In this document: positions 1 to 11,308 of the stretch, piece by piece
How the letters are laid out: every line of letters starts with the position of its first letter
Numbering within the stretch: the stretch's first letter is position 1
Assembly: GCA_025738555.1 (NCBI GenBank)
Contig: JAOVFP010000013.1
Location: 868,001-932,000, forward strand
Reading direction: 5' to 3'
DNA from: Cyathus striatus
Lineage: Eukaryota > Basidiomycota > Agaricomycetes > Agaricales > Nidulariaceae
DNA length: 64,000 bases
Translations under genes and position numbers: made by a program
Notes under the pieces: model-generated
Told to the model about the DNA's origin: nothing
Database searches by the model: none
What the model saw: only the letters and a program-made list of their open reading frames with translations

Positions 1-325
1 TATGCGGAAGTGTGACATTTGTGAAAGTGTGACATTTGTGAATGCGTGACATATGCGAAAGTGTGACATATGCGGAAGTGTGACATATGCGGAAGTGTGA
101 TATATGCGGAAGTGTGACATTTGTGAAAGTGTGACACATGTGACATATATGAAAGTGTGACGTATGCGACAGTGTGACATATGCGAATGTGTGACATTTG
201 TGACATCTGTGAAAGTGTGACACATGTGACATCTGTAAAAGTGTGACAAATGCGATATATGTGACATCTGTGACATCTGTGACGCGTGTGACATCCATAA
301 CAAACGTGACATCTGTGACATACAC
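1..325. repeat. GTGACA-type degenerate minisatellite
   Basis: Short degenerate tandem units of about 12 to 18 bp built on gtgacatatgcggaa and gtgacatttgtgaaa fill this stretch, which may continue beyond the left window edge. The units resemble the GTGACGCGCGTGAAAA units at 33.1-33.5 kb and the reverse complement of 31.0-31.7 kb, but with CpG mostly replaced by TpG or CpA. No coding function is seen. Confidence 0.85.
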
Positions 326-830
326 AATGCATGTGACATATATAATCACTTATGATCACTTACGAATCCATTAGTACCACTAATAATCCATTATGCCACC
401 TAGATCACCTAATGATCACATATGATTACTTATGAATCTATTAGTATCACTATTAACCCATTACACCACTTAGATCACCTAATGATCACTTATGATCACT
501 TACAAATCCATTATGCCACCTAAATCACCTAATGATCATATATGATCACTTACAAATCCATTAGTATCACTAATAACCCATTACACTACCTAGATCACCT
601 AATGATCACTTATAATCACTTACAAATCCATTAGTACCACTAATATCTCATTATGCCACCTGCACCACCTAATGATCACTTATGATTATTTACAAATCCA
701 TTAGAACAAGTAATAGTCTATAGAAACCCATCAGTACTAGTATTCACCCCAATACACCACCTATATCCCTAAATGATCATTTATGATCACTACTACAATC
801 ACTAATAGTATAGAACACTATATAATTTAG
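326..830. repeat. GATCAC-type minisatellite, about 60-75 bp units
   Basis: Degenerate tandem units contain the phrases aatgatcacttatgatcac, atccattagtaccactaat and ccacctagatcacc. In reverse complement they resemble the 60-bp units at 30,258-31,005, so this pair of minisatellites mirrors the pair at 30.3-31.7 kb. Confidence 0.8.
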
Positions 831-969
831 AGGTGATCATAAAACTCCATGCTTATAAGAACACATGATCATATAGCCAGGAGTTAATATGAAAATATTT
901 GCTGACACTACTCATACACTGACTCTTTGAAAGGCTAAGTAACGTTTGAAAATTGTATGCACACCAGAA

Positions 970-2825
970 CAGCATATCTCCCCCCTTCCTCCCCACTTAA
1001 TACAATTCACAGCCCACCAAACTCCTCCCAAGAAGGTCCCACATCCTCATTGCCCACCTAAACACCCTAACCACCGACGCCAGTGGCATCTGCCCCACCC
1101 GACGCACTGTCCCATGAGCCATCTGAAAGTTGTTGGTTTTGACTACCTGTTGTTGGGAGGGAGGAAGGGTTGATTCGGTTAGAGAGAGGGGAGAAAGGAA
1201 GGACAGAAGGTAGAAATATGAGGAGAAAGGGAGAGTCCCCAGCACAACACAACGTAGTGCGTGAGACACATTGACACAGCCAGGAACACGGAAGTTATGG
1301 ATACGAAGCAAAGCCCCACCCAGCCACAGCAGTCCCAACAAATGCCCAACCGTGCACACACAACGCGTGGAGGATGAAGGAGGGGAGATCGAAAGCTTGC
1401 ACAGCTTCAATGAACAACAATCATGTATATGGCCGTACAGCCACAATCCCAACCCAACCCAACCCAACGAAGGTCCAAAAACCAGAGCCAGCTCAATACC
1501 AACACCAACGGGAGTTGCATCGTACACTCCAACCAGCCTGAATCTCATACCTCCCAATGCCTAAAGCGCCCACACACCTGATAGCCTCCAAATGGATGAC
1601 ATGTATGCACACCTCAAGTGCATACACCCAACTCTACACCACATTGCGCATGAAGGAGCATGAAGATGGAGGATCAGGAGGAACGTGGGAGTCAGTACGA
1701 CACAGGGGACGACGGGAACGAGCAGCATTAGTGATCCCAAATTCATCACAAACGCATAGCTGACCCTGCCCAACCCGTCCACGATGCACCAGCCAACCAA
1801 GGTGCAGCTGTGGTCACAACGCAGTGCAAGAACAATAGAGCCAGCACTTGCACTTGCATGAGCCAGGGCCGTCCACCAGCTCCCCACACCTAACCCCCAA
1901 TGCCTTGAAGCTTGGCACACAGAGGATGGGTTTCAAAAGTCGAGAGCCAATGACTCCAACAGGGAACGAGATCAAGTGTCGCAAAAGTGCATACCCACTT
2001 TTTCAAAGTCTGAGGTAGATAGACTTCTGAGAGATGTGCAGGTGCAGGCGGAGATGTTGGCATTGCTGGATGGGGAGGTTGGGTGTGGGAGGGAATTTTT
2101 GAGGAAGGTGAGCTTGGGTTTTGGTTTGGAGTTTGGAGTGGTGGTGGTGTGCGATACCGGGAGGGAGAGGACGGAGTCAGCGTAGTGGTGGTTTGCTACT
2201 CGAGCTAGGGCTTGAGGGTGCTTTTCTGTGCTTTAGCGCACCAGATCCAGATATCCATTGTCTGTGACTCGTCGGTGCCGTCTGGGGGATCGGAGAAGGA
2301 TATGGTACTTAGATATGTGAATTGTGTGTGTAGGATTCTTTGTTCTACCCGCGAACGAAGTGAGTATAAGGAAAAAGGGGGAGGGAAGAATGGAAGAGAG
2401 AACAGACCTCAAATTGACTCCCTAACCTCCTCCTCCCCATCCCCCCTCTCGTCCATTATCACTTCCCCCACCCCCATCACCAGCATCATACTCCATGCTT
2501 TTACTAGATCCACAATGTTCTTTAAATGCCCAGGTTCTTCTTGGTTGCGAAGAGTTGGTAGTGGACTGTTGTGGACAGGTAGCAGTAATTGCGCGGATGT
2601 TGCTAATGTATACAGCGACAGGCGGAGTTTGAATGCTATCCTTCCTGGTGGAGGGGATTACAGCTTATGATTCGTCCTATTCGTAGGTGAGGGGATAGTT
2701 GAGTTCGAGGATGGCAGCTGAGAAAGAGGGTATACAGACGAGAAAGTGGAACACTGCGCTTGGCAGTCAAACACATCTGCTTACCTAACACACTGAGAGC
2801 GCCAGTATGCCATCATCATGTATTT
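970..2825 (-). repeat. Dispersed repeat family R1, copy A
   Basis: The segment 990-1,920 is matched in reverse complement by copy B (3,290-5,960), and 1,560-2,825 is matched in direct orientation by copy D (about 8,950-10,140). The many overlapping open frames are low-complexity and change between copies, so I do not call a gene. Exon-like landmarks recur: a block reading VDRLLRDVQVQAEMLALLDG on the plus strand near 2,010-2,070, followed by a GTGAGC splice-donor-like site, and on the minus strand an acceptor-like ..CAACAACAG before GTAGTCAAAACCAAC near 1,125-1,150. The family may carry a captured host gene fragment. This is inference. Confidence 0.6.
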
Positions 2826-2999
2826 ATCTAAATTCCAATCAAACACCCATCAATGCACCTGCAAGCTCCTCAACAAGCAACCACTTCCCTACCAACACCG
2901 TGCATATCCGGAAGAACAAAAAGAAGCAGGCACTCCATCACACCCTCCTACTTTCTAAGGACAAGCAGTTTGACACATCTGACTGCGCATCGGGAATGG

Positions 3000-5900
3000 A
3001 AGAAGTCAGGCCCTTCTGGATGAGAAGGTAGGATATGGGAGGGAGTTTTTCAGTAAGGTGAGCTTTTCTCTTTTCTTGTTTCTGCCGGTTTGCTGGTGTG
3101 TGATATGGGAGGGGGGGAATGAGTCAGTATAGTGATGCACTGTGGCTCGAGCTAGGACTCGTAGAATGCTTTTCTGTACTTTAATGCACCAGGTCCAGAT
3201 GCCCATCGCTCGTAGCCTGTCAGTGCTGTCTATGCACTTTTGTGTCACTATGCTCCCGTCTCTTGTTGGACTCATGCTTCTTCGTCGCTTGCACCCATTG
3301 TGCATTGGATCGGTGCCATGCGTTGAGGCGCTGGGGGTTGGGTGTGGGGAGTTGGAGTTGGGGTACGAAGATGGACAGTGGATGGCCTTGTCGTGCAGTG
3401 GAGGCTGGTGCTACTTTTTGGTGTGCTGTGGCATGGCTCGTGCTCGTGCTGGCTCTATTGTTGATTGCGCTGCATTGTGACCATGGCCGTGCCTTGCCTG
3501 GCTGGTGTGTCGTGGTCGGGTTTGGAGGGGTCAGGTATGTGTTTGTGTTGACTTTGGGATCACCAGTGCTCGTTCCCATCGTCCCCTGTTTCTCCACTTT
3601 CCCGCTCCTTCATGCACAACATGGCGTAGGGTTGTGTGTACATGCTTGAGGTGATGTGAGGCATGCACACATTCGAGTTTGGGCACTGTGTGGGTGCTTT
3701 GGGCATTGGGAAGTGAGGTGGGAGGTAGGAGGTGGGTGCGGCTGGATGGTTGTGCTCTATGTCATCCAGTATGGAATTCAGGCTGGTTGGAGTAATGATG
3801 CTAGGTCCCATTGGAGTTGGTTTCGTGCAGGCTTTCACCCCTCTCCTTTGTCTTTCGTTCTATGCGTGTCATGCACACGGTTTGGTGTGGTTGGCGTGGG
3901 GCTCTGAAGGCTGTCATACACTGCTAATTCTCGTTAGAGACAGGCCACCCCAGCTCTCAGCCACCCACCTGCTCTGTTTACGTCTGCCTACACCTTCCTC
4001 ACCTCCCACTCCCTCCTGTTGCATTGTGCGTGTACGGTGGGGTGAGGTTGGGTTGGGATTGCGGCTGTGGATGTGGATGTGGGTAGATGGGTTCCTGCGT
4101 TTGCTTTTGTGTGCCAGCTAGGGCTACCAGTTCACGTTGGAGTTGTACTGGTGCTGGCTCACAACCACCCACCTTCCTCTCTGTCCTTCATGTGTTTGTG
4201 TGCACGGTTGGTAGTGGTTGTGCTACGCTTTGAACGTTCGTGGGGCTGGGATTGTAGCTGTAGTTGTCTATGCTGGTCGCTGCTTGTTTCTTTTGGAAAT
4301 ATGCTAGCTTTCGACACCCCTCCCCCTCTCCCCCGTCCTCCGTGTGTCGTGCGTGCATGGTTGGGACCTTCTCTGGGACCACTGTGGCTGGTCGGACTCC
4401 TCTATCGTGCCTATTTGCATCCGTGGTTCTGACTGTGTGGGTGTGTCGTATGTGCTGCATTTTGTTTTCCTCTCTCTTCTTCTCCTCTCCTCTTTTCCAC
4501 TCACTAATCCCCTCCCAACCACAACAGGTAGTCAAAACCAACAATCAGACGGCATATGGGGTGGGGCCTCAGGCAGCACTGGCGTCGGTAGTCAGGGGGT
4601 TCAGTGCCATAGGTTGCTGCGCCACGCCAGGACATGATGCTCGTCAGTGCTGAAATCGTGACTCGTACTGGCTCAACATTCGTCCTTTGTGTGTTGGATC
4701 AGTACGATGCTCTGGGAGCTGACTGCGGGGGTGTTGATTGAGTACGAAGCTGGACCATGGATGGCTTTGGGTCGTTGAATGCCTTGTGCTCGTGCTCATG
4801 TTGTGCATGCGGGGTTAACTACACTCTCAGCGTTGATTGTGCTGTTGATTTTGTTGGGACCAAGTCGATGTGCGCCTTGGTTGTCTGGTGCATTGGGGTC
4901 CTGTTGGCACGGGGAGGGAGCAGGAGGGGTAGGGGCTTAGGAGGTCGAGTATGAGTGTACACTGTACACTTAGCTTGGGGCCACCTACTTAATCAGCTTG
5001 TCCCTTGGACTTTTCTACCTGCGGGTCAGGGTTTCGACCCTTCTCTTCATGCGCTGGGCCGTCTGCATCTGTTCGAGCTTGTGCACCATGCATAGGCGTT
5101 GGTGGGGTCTTGTATCTTGTTGTGTTCTGAGCATCTGGAGGAGGGAGGTGGGAGGTGGGAGCGTTGAATCAGTGGCAGTTGCCTCTGGATGGTTGTCCCC
5201 AGCATTGCGTCACCCAGTATGGGATTCTGGCTGGGGTATACAATGGCAGGTTCCATTAGAGTTGTGCTGGCTCTCTATTCCTTTCATTCATCTTTTGTGC
5301 ATCATGCGTCATGCACATGATTGGGTGAGGTTGGGGAGGATGTAGATGGATGGGATTCCACATTGTGGGTGCTGTTTGCTGGGACTTGGCGGGCTGTATA
5401 CACTGGTCTTTCCTAGTTCCCGTTCCAATTGTGCTGGCTTTCGGCCTTCGTTGGGTCAGGAATGTAGCTGCGGCTGTATACGAGTTTCTCGTTTCCGTTG
5501 ACTTTCGACCTCTTCCCCCATTCTCTGTCGTGTACACACAGTTGGTAGAGGTTCGGTGGCGCTTTAAGGTTGGAATACTTCTGGACGGCTGTACGCTCGT
5601 CGTTGGTAGTTACTCGTTCACATTGGAGTTGTGCTGGTTTTCAACCCCATGTCACCGACAGCTGCATCCTTCCCCGGCGTTGGGGCCTTCGTTGGGTTGT
5701 AATTGCAGATTGCTGCTGCTGCTGTGTCTGGAGAGACTCGTGCATCGTACCCATTTGCCCCATGGTCCTTACTGTTTGGACGTGGAGTATGTGTTGTATT
5801 GTGGACTTGGGAGTCCCTCCTTTCCTCCTCTTCTTTCTCTTCTTTCCTCCTCACTCTCCAACGTAACTAACACCCCTCCCAATAAACAGGTAGTCAAAAA

Positions 5901-6200
5901 CCAATAATCAGACGGCTCATGGGGCGGTGCGTTGAGTGGGGTAGGTGCAACTGGCGTCGGTGGACAGGGCGTTCTGGTGGGGGATGAAGATGTGGGGCCT
6001 TCTTGGGAGGAATTTGGTGGTTTGTAAACTTACGTGGCTTTGGGGTGGTGTGCAGAAGAGGGGGGAGTAAATATGGAGGTCAGTGGTCTGCATGCAAAAT
6101 ATTGCTGCTTGTAATCGTCACTTAACCCTGAAGGGTGCAGTGTAAACACTTTGTTTTCCACATTTTCTTGTACGATATGTCGTTTTTCTTTTGGTCCATG
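3000..6200 (+). repeat. Dispersed repeat family R1, copy B (longest)
   Basis: Bases 3,000-3,230 repeat 2,070-2,285 in direct orientation; from about 3,290 the sequence is the reverse complement of copy A. The middle is expanded by a degenerate tandem unit of roughly 120-140 bp (phrases like gttgtgctggctttcgaccc, tccttcgtgcgtgtac, gcctttgggttgggattgtggctgta). Two acceptor-like sites followed by GTAGTCAAAAC occur near 4,528 and 5,890, so the 3' part is itself duplicated. No intact protein is recognisable. CpG dinucleotides are still common here, unlike copy E. Confidence 0.6.
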
Positions 6201-6599
6201 TACTTTTAAAAGATCTTATTTATAGAGTGATTGTGAAGTGTGTTGGAGTGGTGAGATTTGCATTCTGGAGGGGAGTGTGCACTGACGTTTGTCGATCGGG
6301 GACCAACACTGTTTCTTCGATTACATACATCCTCTCTTATTATGAACATGCTAATCTTAACTGAACACGAGGTTGAGAGAAAGCCTAATGTAAATGGTGA
6401 CATTGAACAGAGGTACAGCAAATTTAACAAATCAAAAAAATGGCCTCAAAAACATCGTGATTCACTCAAAATTTCTTTATAATGTACTATTAGAACTACT
6501 AGCCCGTTACTTAGTGCTCCTCATAAGATGTAGAAGAATACAATATATTTTTCTTTTTACTTCTCTTACCGCGTCCCATTGGCATCCCATATTGCCCAC

Positions 6600-6700
6600 A
6601 AGTTACAACCTCAACCAAGGTAAGTACATTACACTTGAGTGGAAAGCTCGAGTCCACCTAGTGGGCCCACCTTGTACGTTGACATCTCGCTGGTGTCTTG
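6600..6700 (+). repeat. Short dispersed repeat also found at 16,950-17,035
   Basis: A block with aaccaaggta, agtggaaagctcgagtccac and cctagtgggcccac is matched in reverse complement at 16,950-17,035. This links the left mosaic with the outer edge of the inverted repeat at 16.6-17.0 kb. Function is unknown. Confidence 0.5.
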
Positions 6701-6819
6701 ATTTAGCTCTATCCCTTCCGCGTTTGATTCCAGATGCTGCATGATAACTTCAACAGGTATCACAGAGTCCGAGATGAAACTCTTCGGAAATGAGACTGCC
6801 ATGGTTCAACATAACATTT

Positions 6820-8300
6820 TGATCGGCATGTGTTTGCATAAGTTCAGCATAAAACCAACCAAAAGTGCACGAAAAAAGAAGACAAAAGTGGTATAATAAA
6901 ACGTATATGGAAAGTGTCAAACATATAGAAAGAAAAAAGTTATTACAACCCCTTCCCAGAGTAACTCCTGCCCACTTCCAGCATCCTGGGCTCACCAAAC
7001 TCCTCCCAAGAAGGCTCCACATCTTCATCACCCACCAGAACCCCCTGACCACCAATGCCAGTGGCACCTGCCTCACCCGATGCATCGTCCCATGATCCGT
7101 CTGATTATTGGTTTCTGACTACCTGTTTGGAGGGAGGGAGGATTACTTCGGTTGGAGGAAGGAAGAACAGAAGTGAGAGAAAGGAGGAGAAAGGGAGAGT
7201 CCCCAGCACAATACAACACGGAAGTAATGGATACGAAGCAAAGCCCCGTCCAGCCGCAGCAGTTCCAACGAATGCCCAACCGTGCACACACAACGCGCGG
7301 AGGATGAAGGAGGGGAGGTCGAAAGCTTGCACAACTCTAACGAGCAACAATCACATATAGAGCCATACAGCCACAATCCCATCCCAACTCAATGAAGGGC
7401 CAAAGTGTAGCACAACCCCCACTCAGGGGTATGCGCACGAAGGATGAAGGAGGGGAGGAGTTAAAAGCCAGCAGGGCTCTAATGGAAACGTGCGATGCGA
7501 TCTGCATCAACGAACGCCAAAAGCTCAAAACAACCCCTACCCAGGGGTACACGCATGAAAGAGGTGGGAGGGAGGAAGTCGAAAGCCAGCACAACTCCAA
7601 CGTGAACAAGAAATGCTAGCATATACAGCTGTACAACCGCCTTCCCAGCCCCACGAAGGCCCGGGGTGCTCCACAGCCCCACCCACCCAGCTGCCAAAAA
7701 CACGCGAAGAATGAAGGAGTGGGAGGGGTCGAAACCTAGGATGACTCTAACAGGAACTGACAGTGTATACAGCCCCGACTGGCGCGCAAACGCAGCAAAA
7801 GCACTGACAACGCATACGCCCATTATGTCCACCCACAGCTGCACCCACAGTCGCCAACCCAGCAGAGGCCCAACATCCAAAGTAACGAAGAACCCCACCT
7901 CCATCAATGCACACACAGCACACTGCACAACCCCAAACTGCCTGTGGCGCAAGTGCACATCTCAATCGTAGACCGAATCCTACACCGCGTTGCACATGAA
8001 CGTGGAGAAAGACATTGACGTTGACGAGGCAAGGACGGGTTTTAGGCAGGAAAATAATGTGTGTAGAGACCTAGTTTGTATGGTTACATTTCGCAGCTGT
8101 GACGTCTAGGTGCACGAAGAACGATTGACTGTTGGTGGCGGGGTGGGTGCGAGTCAGATTGATAAGATAGGAAAGGGAAGTGGGGGAGGACGTACTTGAA
8201 AGCAAACACATGTTCATATTTGTGTACAGAGTCAACAGCCGGAATCTGTTCCTGCACTATATCTCACGAGAGTGACACTATCCACCACAGTATCAGCCAT
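6820..8300 (-). repeat. Dispersed repeat family R1, copy C
   Basis: This copy is the near-collinear reverse complement of copy E (14,210-15,690) over its whole length, including the unique-looking ends (gttcagcataaaaccaacc near 6,843 against ggttttatgctgaac near 15,638; the segment around 8,100-8,240 against 14,270-14,400). Several tandem units of about 130 bp lie in the middle. Open frames are not conserved between the copies as protein. CpG is retained here while copy E has lost it. Confidence 0.7.
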
Positions 8301-8439
8301 CTACCCTTCACACACAAGGAAACGTAAAGACATACAATCTGCAATCCAAATACCCTGCAAACTCAAATTGAGGGTCCCAGGGTGGTCCCAGGGTGTGTGT
8401 GTGTGTATAATCCGCCATATCTATCCATAGCCTGATCAG

Positions 8440-10140
8440 CTCATCTTCCCTGAACTTGAAGATGGCTACTTACAAAGGACGTACATCCCCGCATACTGCG
8501 CAAAGAAAAACAGATGTAAGTTAAAGCTAGAAAGTGGGGGAGGAAGGAAAGAAAAGGACATACATTTTCTCCAGAAGGGAACCGCTTCTTGCACTTCAGC
8601 TCCCTGAACACTTCTGGGAACTGCTGCAGGAACCCGACGAGCTGTTCCATGAGGTGGTCTTCATTTTGTGGTACGAGTTAGCGAGGTCGTAAAGCGGTAG
8701 CAAAAAGAAGAGAAAGGAGGGTAGATAGGAAGGTGAAGGACAATGGCATGCGCAAGTGGGGCAATAGCTCACGGTCCCAATGAAAGCCCAAAGCGCGCAC
8801 ACGAGCGAAGTTGGGAGACAGGAGCGGGTGGTTGAAAGCCAGAGCCTTTCAGAGACCCAAGCCCACCACTCTCAACCCGACCTCACTCAACCGTGTAGGA
8901 TGAATAAGAGGAGGCAAAAGCCAGCACAACGCCAACACCTGCATTGTACACCCCCAGCCTGAATCCCAAGTTGGATGAAGCAGAGCGCAACCACCTCCCA
9001 CCTCACCGCCCACCTCACCCCCCAACGCCCAAAGCACCCACACATCGCACACCTCGAGAGCGTACACCCAACTCTATGCCACATTGTGCACGCAGGAGCG
9101 AAAAGATGGAGAAAGAGGAACGTGGGAGCCAGTACGACACAGGGGACGATGGGAAAGAGCAGCACTGGTGGTCCCAACACAGACGCATACCCGACCCCTC
9201 CCGACCCAACCACGACGCACCAGCCAACCAAGGTGCAGTTGTGGTCAAAAAGACAACCAATGCCCATCCAGCACCCCACGAGCCAAGGTTGTCCACCGTC
9301 CAGCATTGGACACCAACTCCCCTCACCCAACGCCCAAAGTCTTAAAGCGTGGCACACAGGATGGGTGTCGAAAGTTGAAAGCCAACACGACTCCAACAGG
9401 GAACAGGAGCAAGTGCCGCGAAAGTGCATACCCGCTTTCCCAAAGTCTGATGTGGATAGGATTCTGAGGGATGTGCAGGTGCAAGCGGAGATGTTGGCGT
9501 TATTGGATGGGGAGGTTGGGTGTGGGAGGGAGGTTTGGGGTTTGGGGGGGTGGTGTGCGATACTGGGAGGGAGAAGGAGTCAACATAGTGGTGGTTTGCG
9601 GCTCGAGCTACGTACTGTCTGGGCGATCAGAGAAGGAGTATAAGACAAAAAGGGGAGGGAAAAATGAAAGAGAGAACAGACCATACTCAAAATCAACTCG
9701 CTAACCTCCTCCCCCATCCCTGTCACCAGCAACAACCCTCCCAATCTCCCCCAACCCAAGCGTTACATACATCCCCGTCAACTTTTTAACGCTCCATTCT
9801 TTCGCTAGATCCACGACCTTCTTTACAAGGCCCAGGATCTTAGCTTGAAGAGTTGGTGGTGGATTGTTGTGAACAGGTGGCGGTAATTGCAAGGTTTTGC
9901 CGTGGATGTTGCTGATGCATACAACAGCAGGCCGAGTTTGAATACTAGCCTGGTAGAAGGGATTACAGCTTCCCATTCTTCCTATTCGTAGGCAAGGGGA
10001 TAGTTGAGTTCGAGGATGGCAGCTGAGGAAGTGGGTATGCAGACAAGGAAGTGAAACACCGCACTTGGCGGCCAAACACATATGCTTACCTAACACACTG
10101 AGACTCTGAGAGCGCCAATATGCCATCATGATGTATTCTA
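8440..10140 (+). repeat. Dispersed repeat family R1, copy D, with exon-like insert
   Basis: Bases 8,950-10,140 repeat copy A (1,560-2,825) in direct orientation, including the block VDRILRDVQVQAEMLALLDG near 9,450-9,510. On the minus strand 8,441-8,650 carries an exon-like piece starting ATGGAACAGCTCGTC (MEQLVGFLQQFPEVFRELKC) followed by GTATGT and, 60-70 bases later, a TTTGCGCAG acceptor-like site. This looks like a captured gene fragment. I cannot name it. A (GT)n tract sits just upstream at 8,394-8,407. Confidence 0.55.
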
Positions 10141-11190
10141 ATCGACTGCTACCTTTGCTAGCAGCCTACTGGAAGTTCAAGCACATTGCAAGCGCCTATA
10201 TAACTATGATCACATCGATATGACGACTGATAAGTCTATGTATGTACTTCGACAACTCCCAGAGCCCAACCAGATTTGTTGAAACTGTACTGTTCGATCG
10301 ACAACAGCAGTCTTCCACACGATCCAACCTGAATCTACTAATTGAGATTTAGACTTGTACACATTATTTTTATGTATCAAGCACCTGAGCCAATATTGGA
10401 CAGCTGTCAGCTGGACCGTTCAATCGAGGACACTTCCTTCATACACGGGTTCCACTCTTCCCATTTTCCACATGACCTAACTTTAAGCTAAGACTGGCCC
10501 TTAATAAGTGAGTTATTATCACAAGAGGTGTGAACAATCGATTAATTGTATGTGAAACCGAACTCATTCTGCATTAAGTCATTGGTAGTAGTTTACTATT
10601 GATGATGTGATTTCTTTGTGTGCTAGCAAGGAATTAAATGCATGCTATCGTTCTTTTAATATAAAGAGATGTCACCTTGCCGTCACTGTCCGCAAACGAT
10701 GAGTAGCAAAGGACAGAATCTAGGCTTTGGCTATAATTCTGCACGTTTTATATATTCGTCATATGTCGCCCAAAAATGTCCGGATCCTCTTACCCAAGAA
10801 ATTATTTGTTCTTTAACACTAACTCCTCATGAGCAACATCTCGGCCATGCTTGTTACATTCCTGCCATCCATGTCTACATTCTCCCCTGTGAGACTAGTA
10901 CTTCAATTGCGTGTGCGCCGATAAGTGTACCATTTTCAGACTCGACATTTCCGAAAAACTAGAACGTTTTGACGTTGAAAGCCCAATCTTCAAATATACA
11001 TTGTGCTATTCCTGTTACACATGTGAACAGCATTCAGAGTACCATTTTAGATATAAACACGTGTATCCGATATGGCAGGATTATGGGTCATAGGATAGCA
11101 GCCACGATGTCAGACATTTCATTTTGAAGTATCAGATTCCGATGCTTTGGCTCGTAACACGATAATGAGAACGTGTCAACGTCGTTGTGA
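10141..11190. other. Unique-looking intergenic sequence
   Basis: No gene is supportable. One open frame of 97 codons starts at 10,669 but resembles nothing I recognise and has no clear splice partners. CpG is common up to about 11,240. Confidence 0.5.
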
Positions 11191-11195
11191 AACTT

Positions 11196-11201
11196 TATAA
11201 A
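11196..11201 (+). promoter_or_regulatory. Candidate TATA box of the NACHT-WD40 gene
   Basis: TATAAA lies 108 bp upstream of the start codon at 11,309, preceded by a CpG-containing stretch. The spacing allows a transcription start near 11,230 and a 5' leader of about 80 nt. It is a motif match only. Confidence 0.4.
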
Positions 11202-11308
11202 GCTCCTTCATCTGCACATTTGTTCCCCCTTCTCGGGTCTTCTCAAACACCTCACTCAAGTGTCACAATACTGATTCACAAGCTCAAATACAATCTTACT
11301 TCATCTCA

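Noticed and set aside
1..325. Telomeric repeat
   Set aside because: Units are not TTAGGG-like and are degenerate; they match internal minisatellites at 31-33.5 kb.
997..1557. 186-codon minus-strand frame and many similar long frames within 970-10,140
   Set aside because: They are overlapping frames in several phases of a low-complexity repeat, and the frames do not persist between copies of the family.
10669..10962. 97-codon plus-strand frame
   Set aside because: No homology, no splice partners, and composition like the surrounding non-coding DNA.
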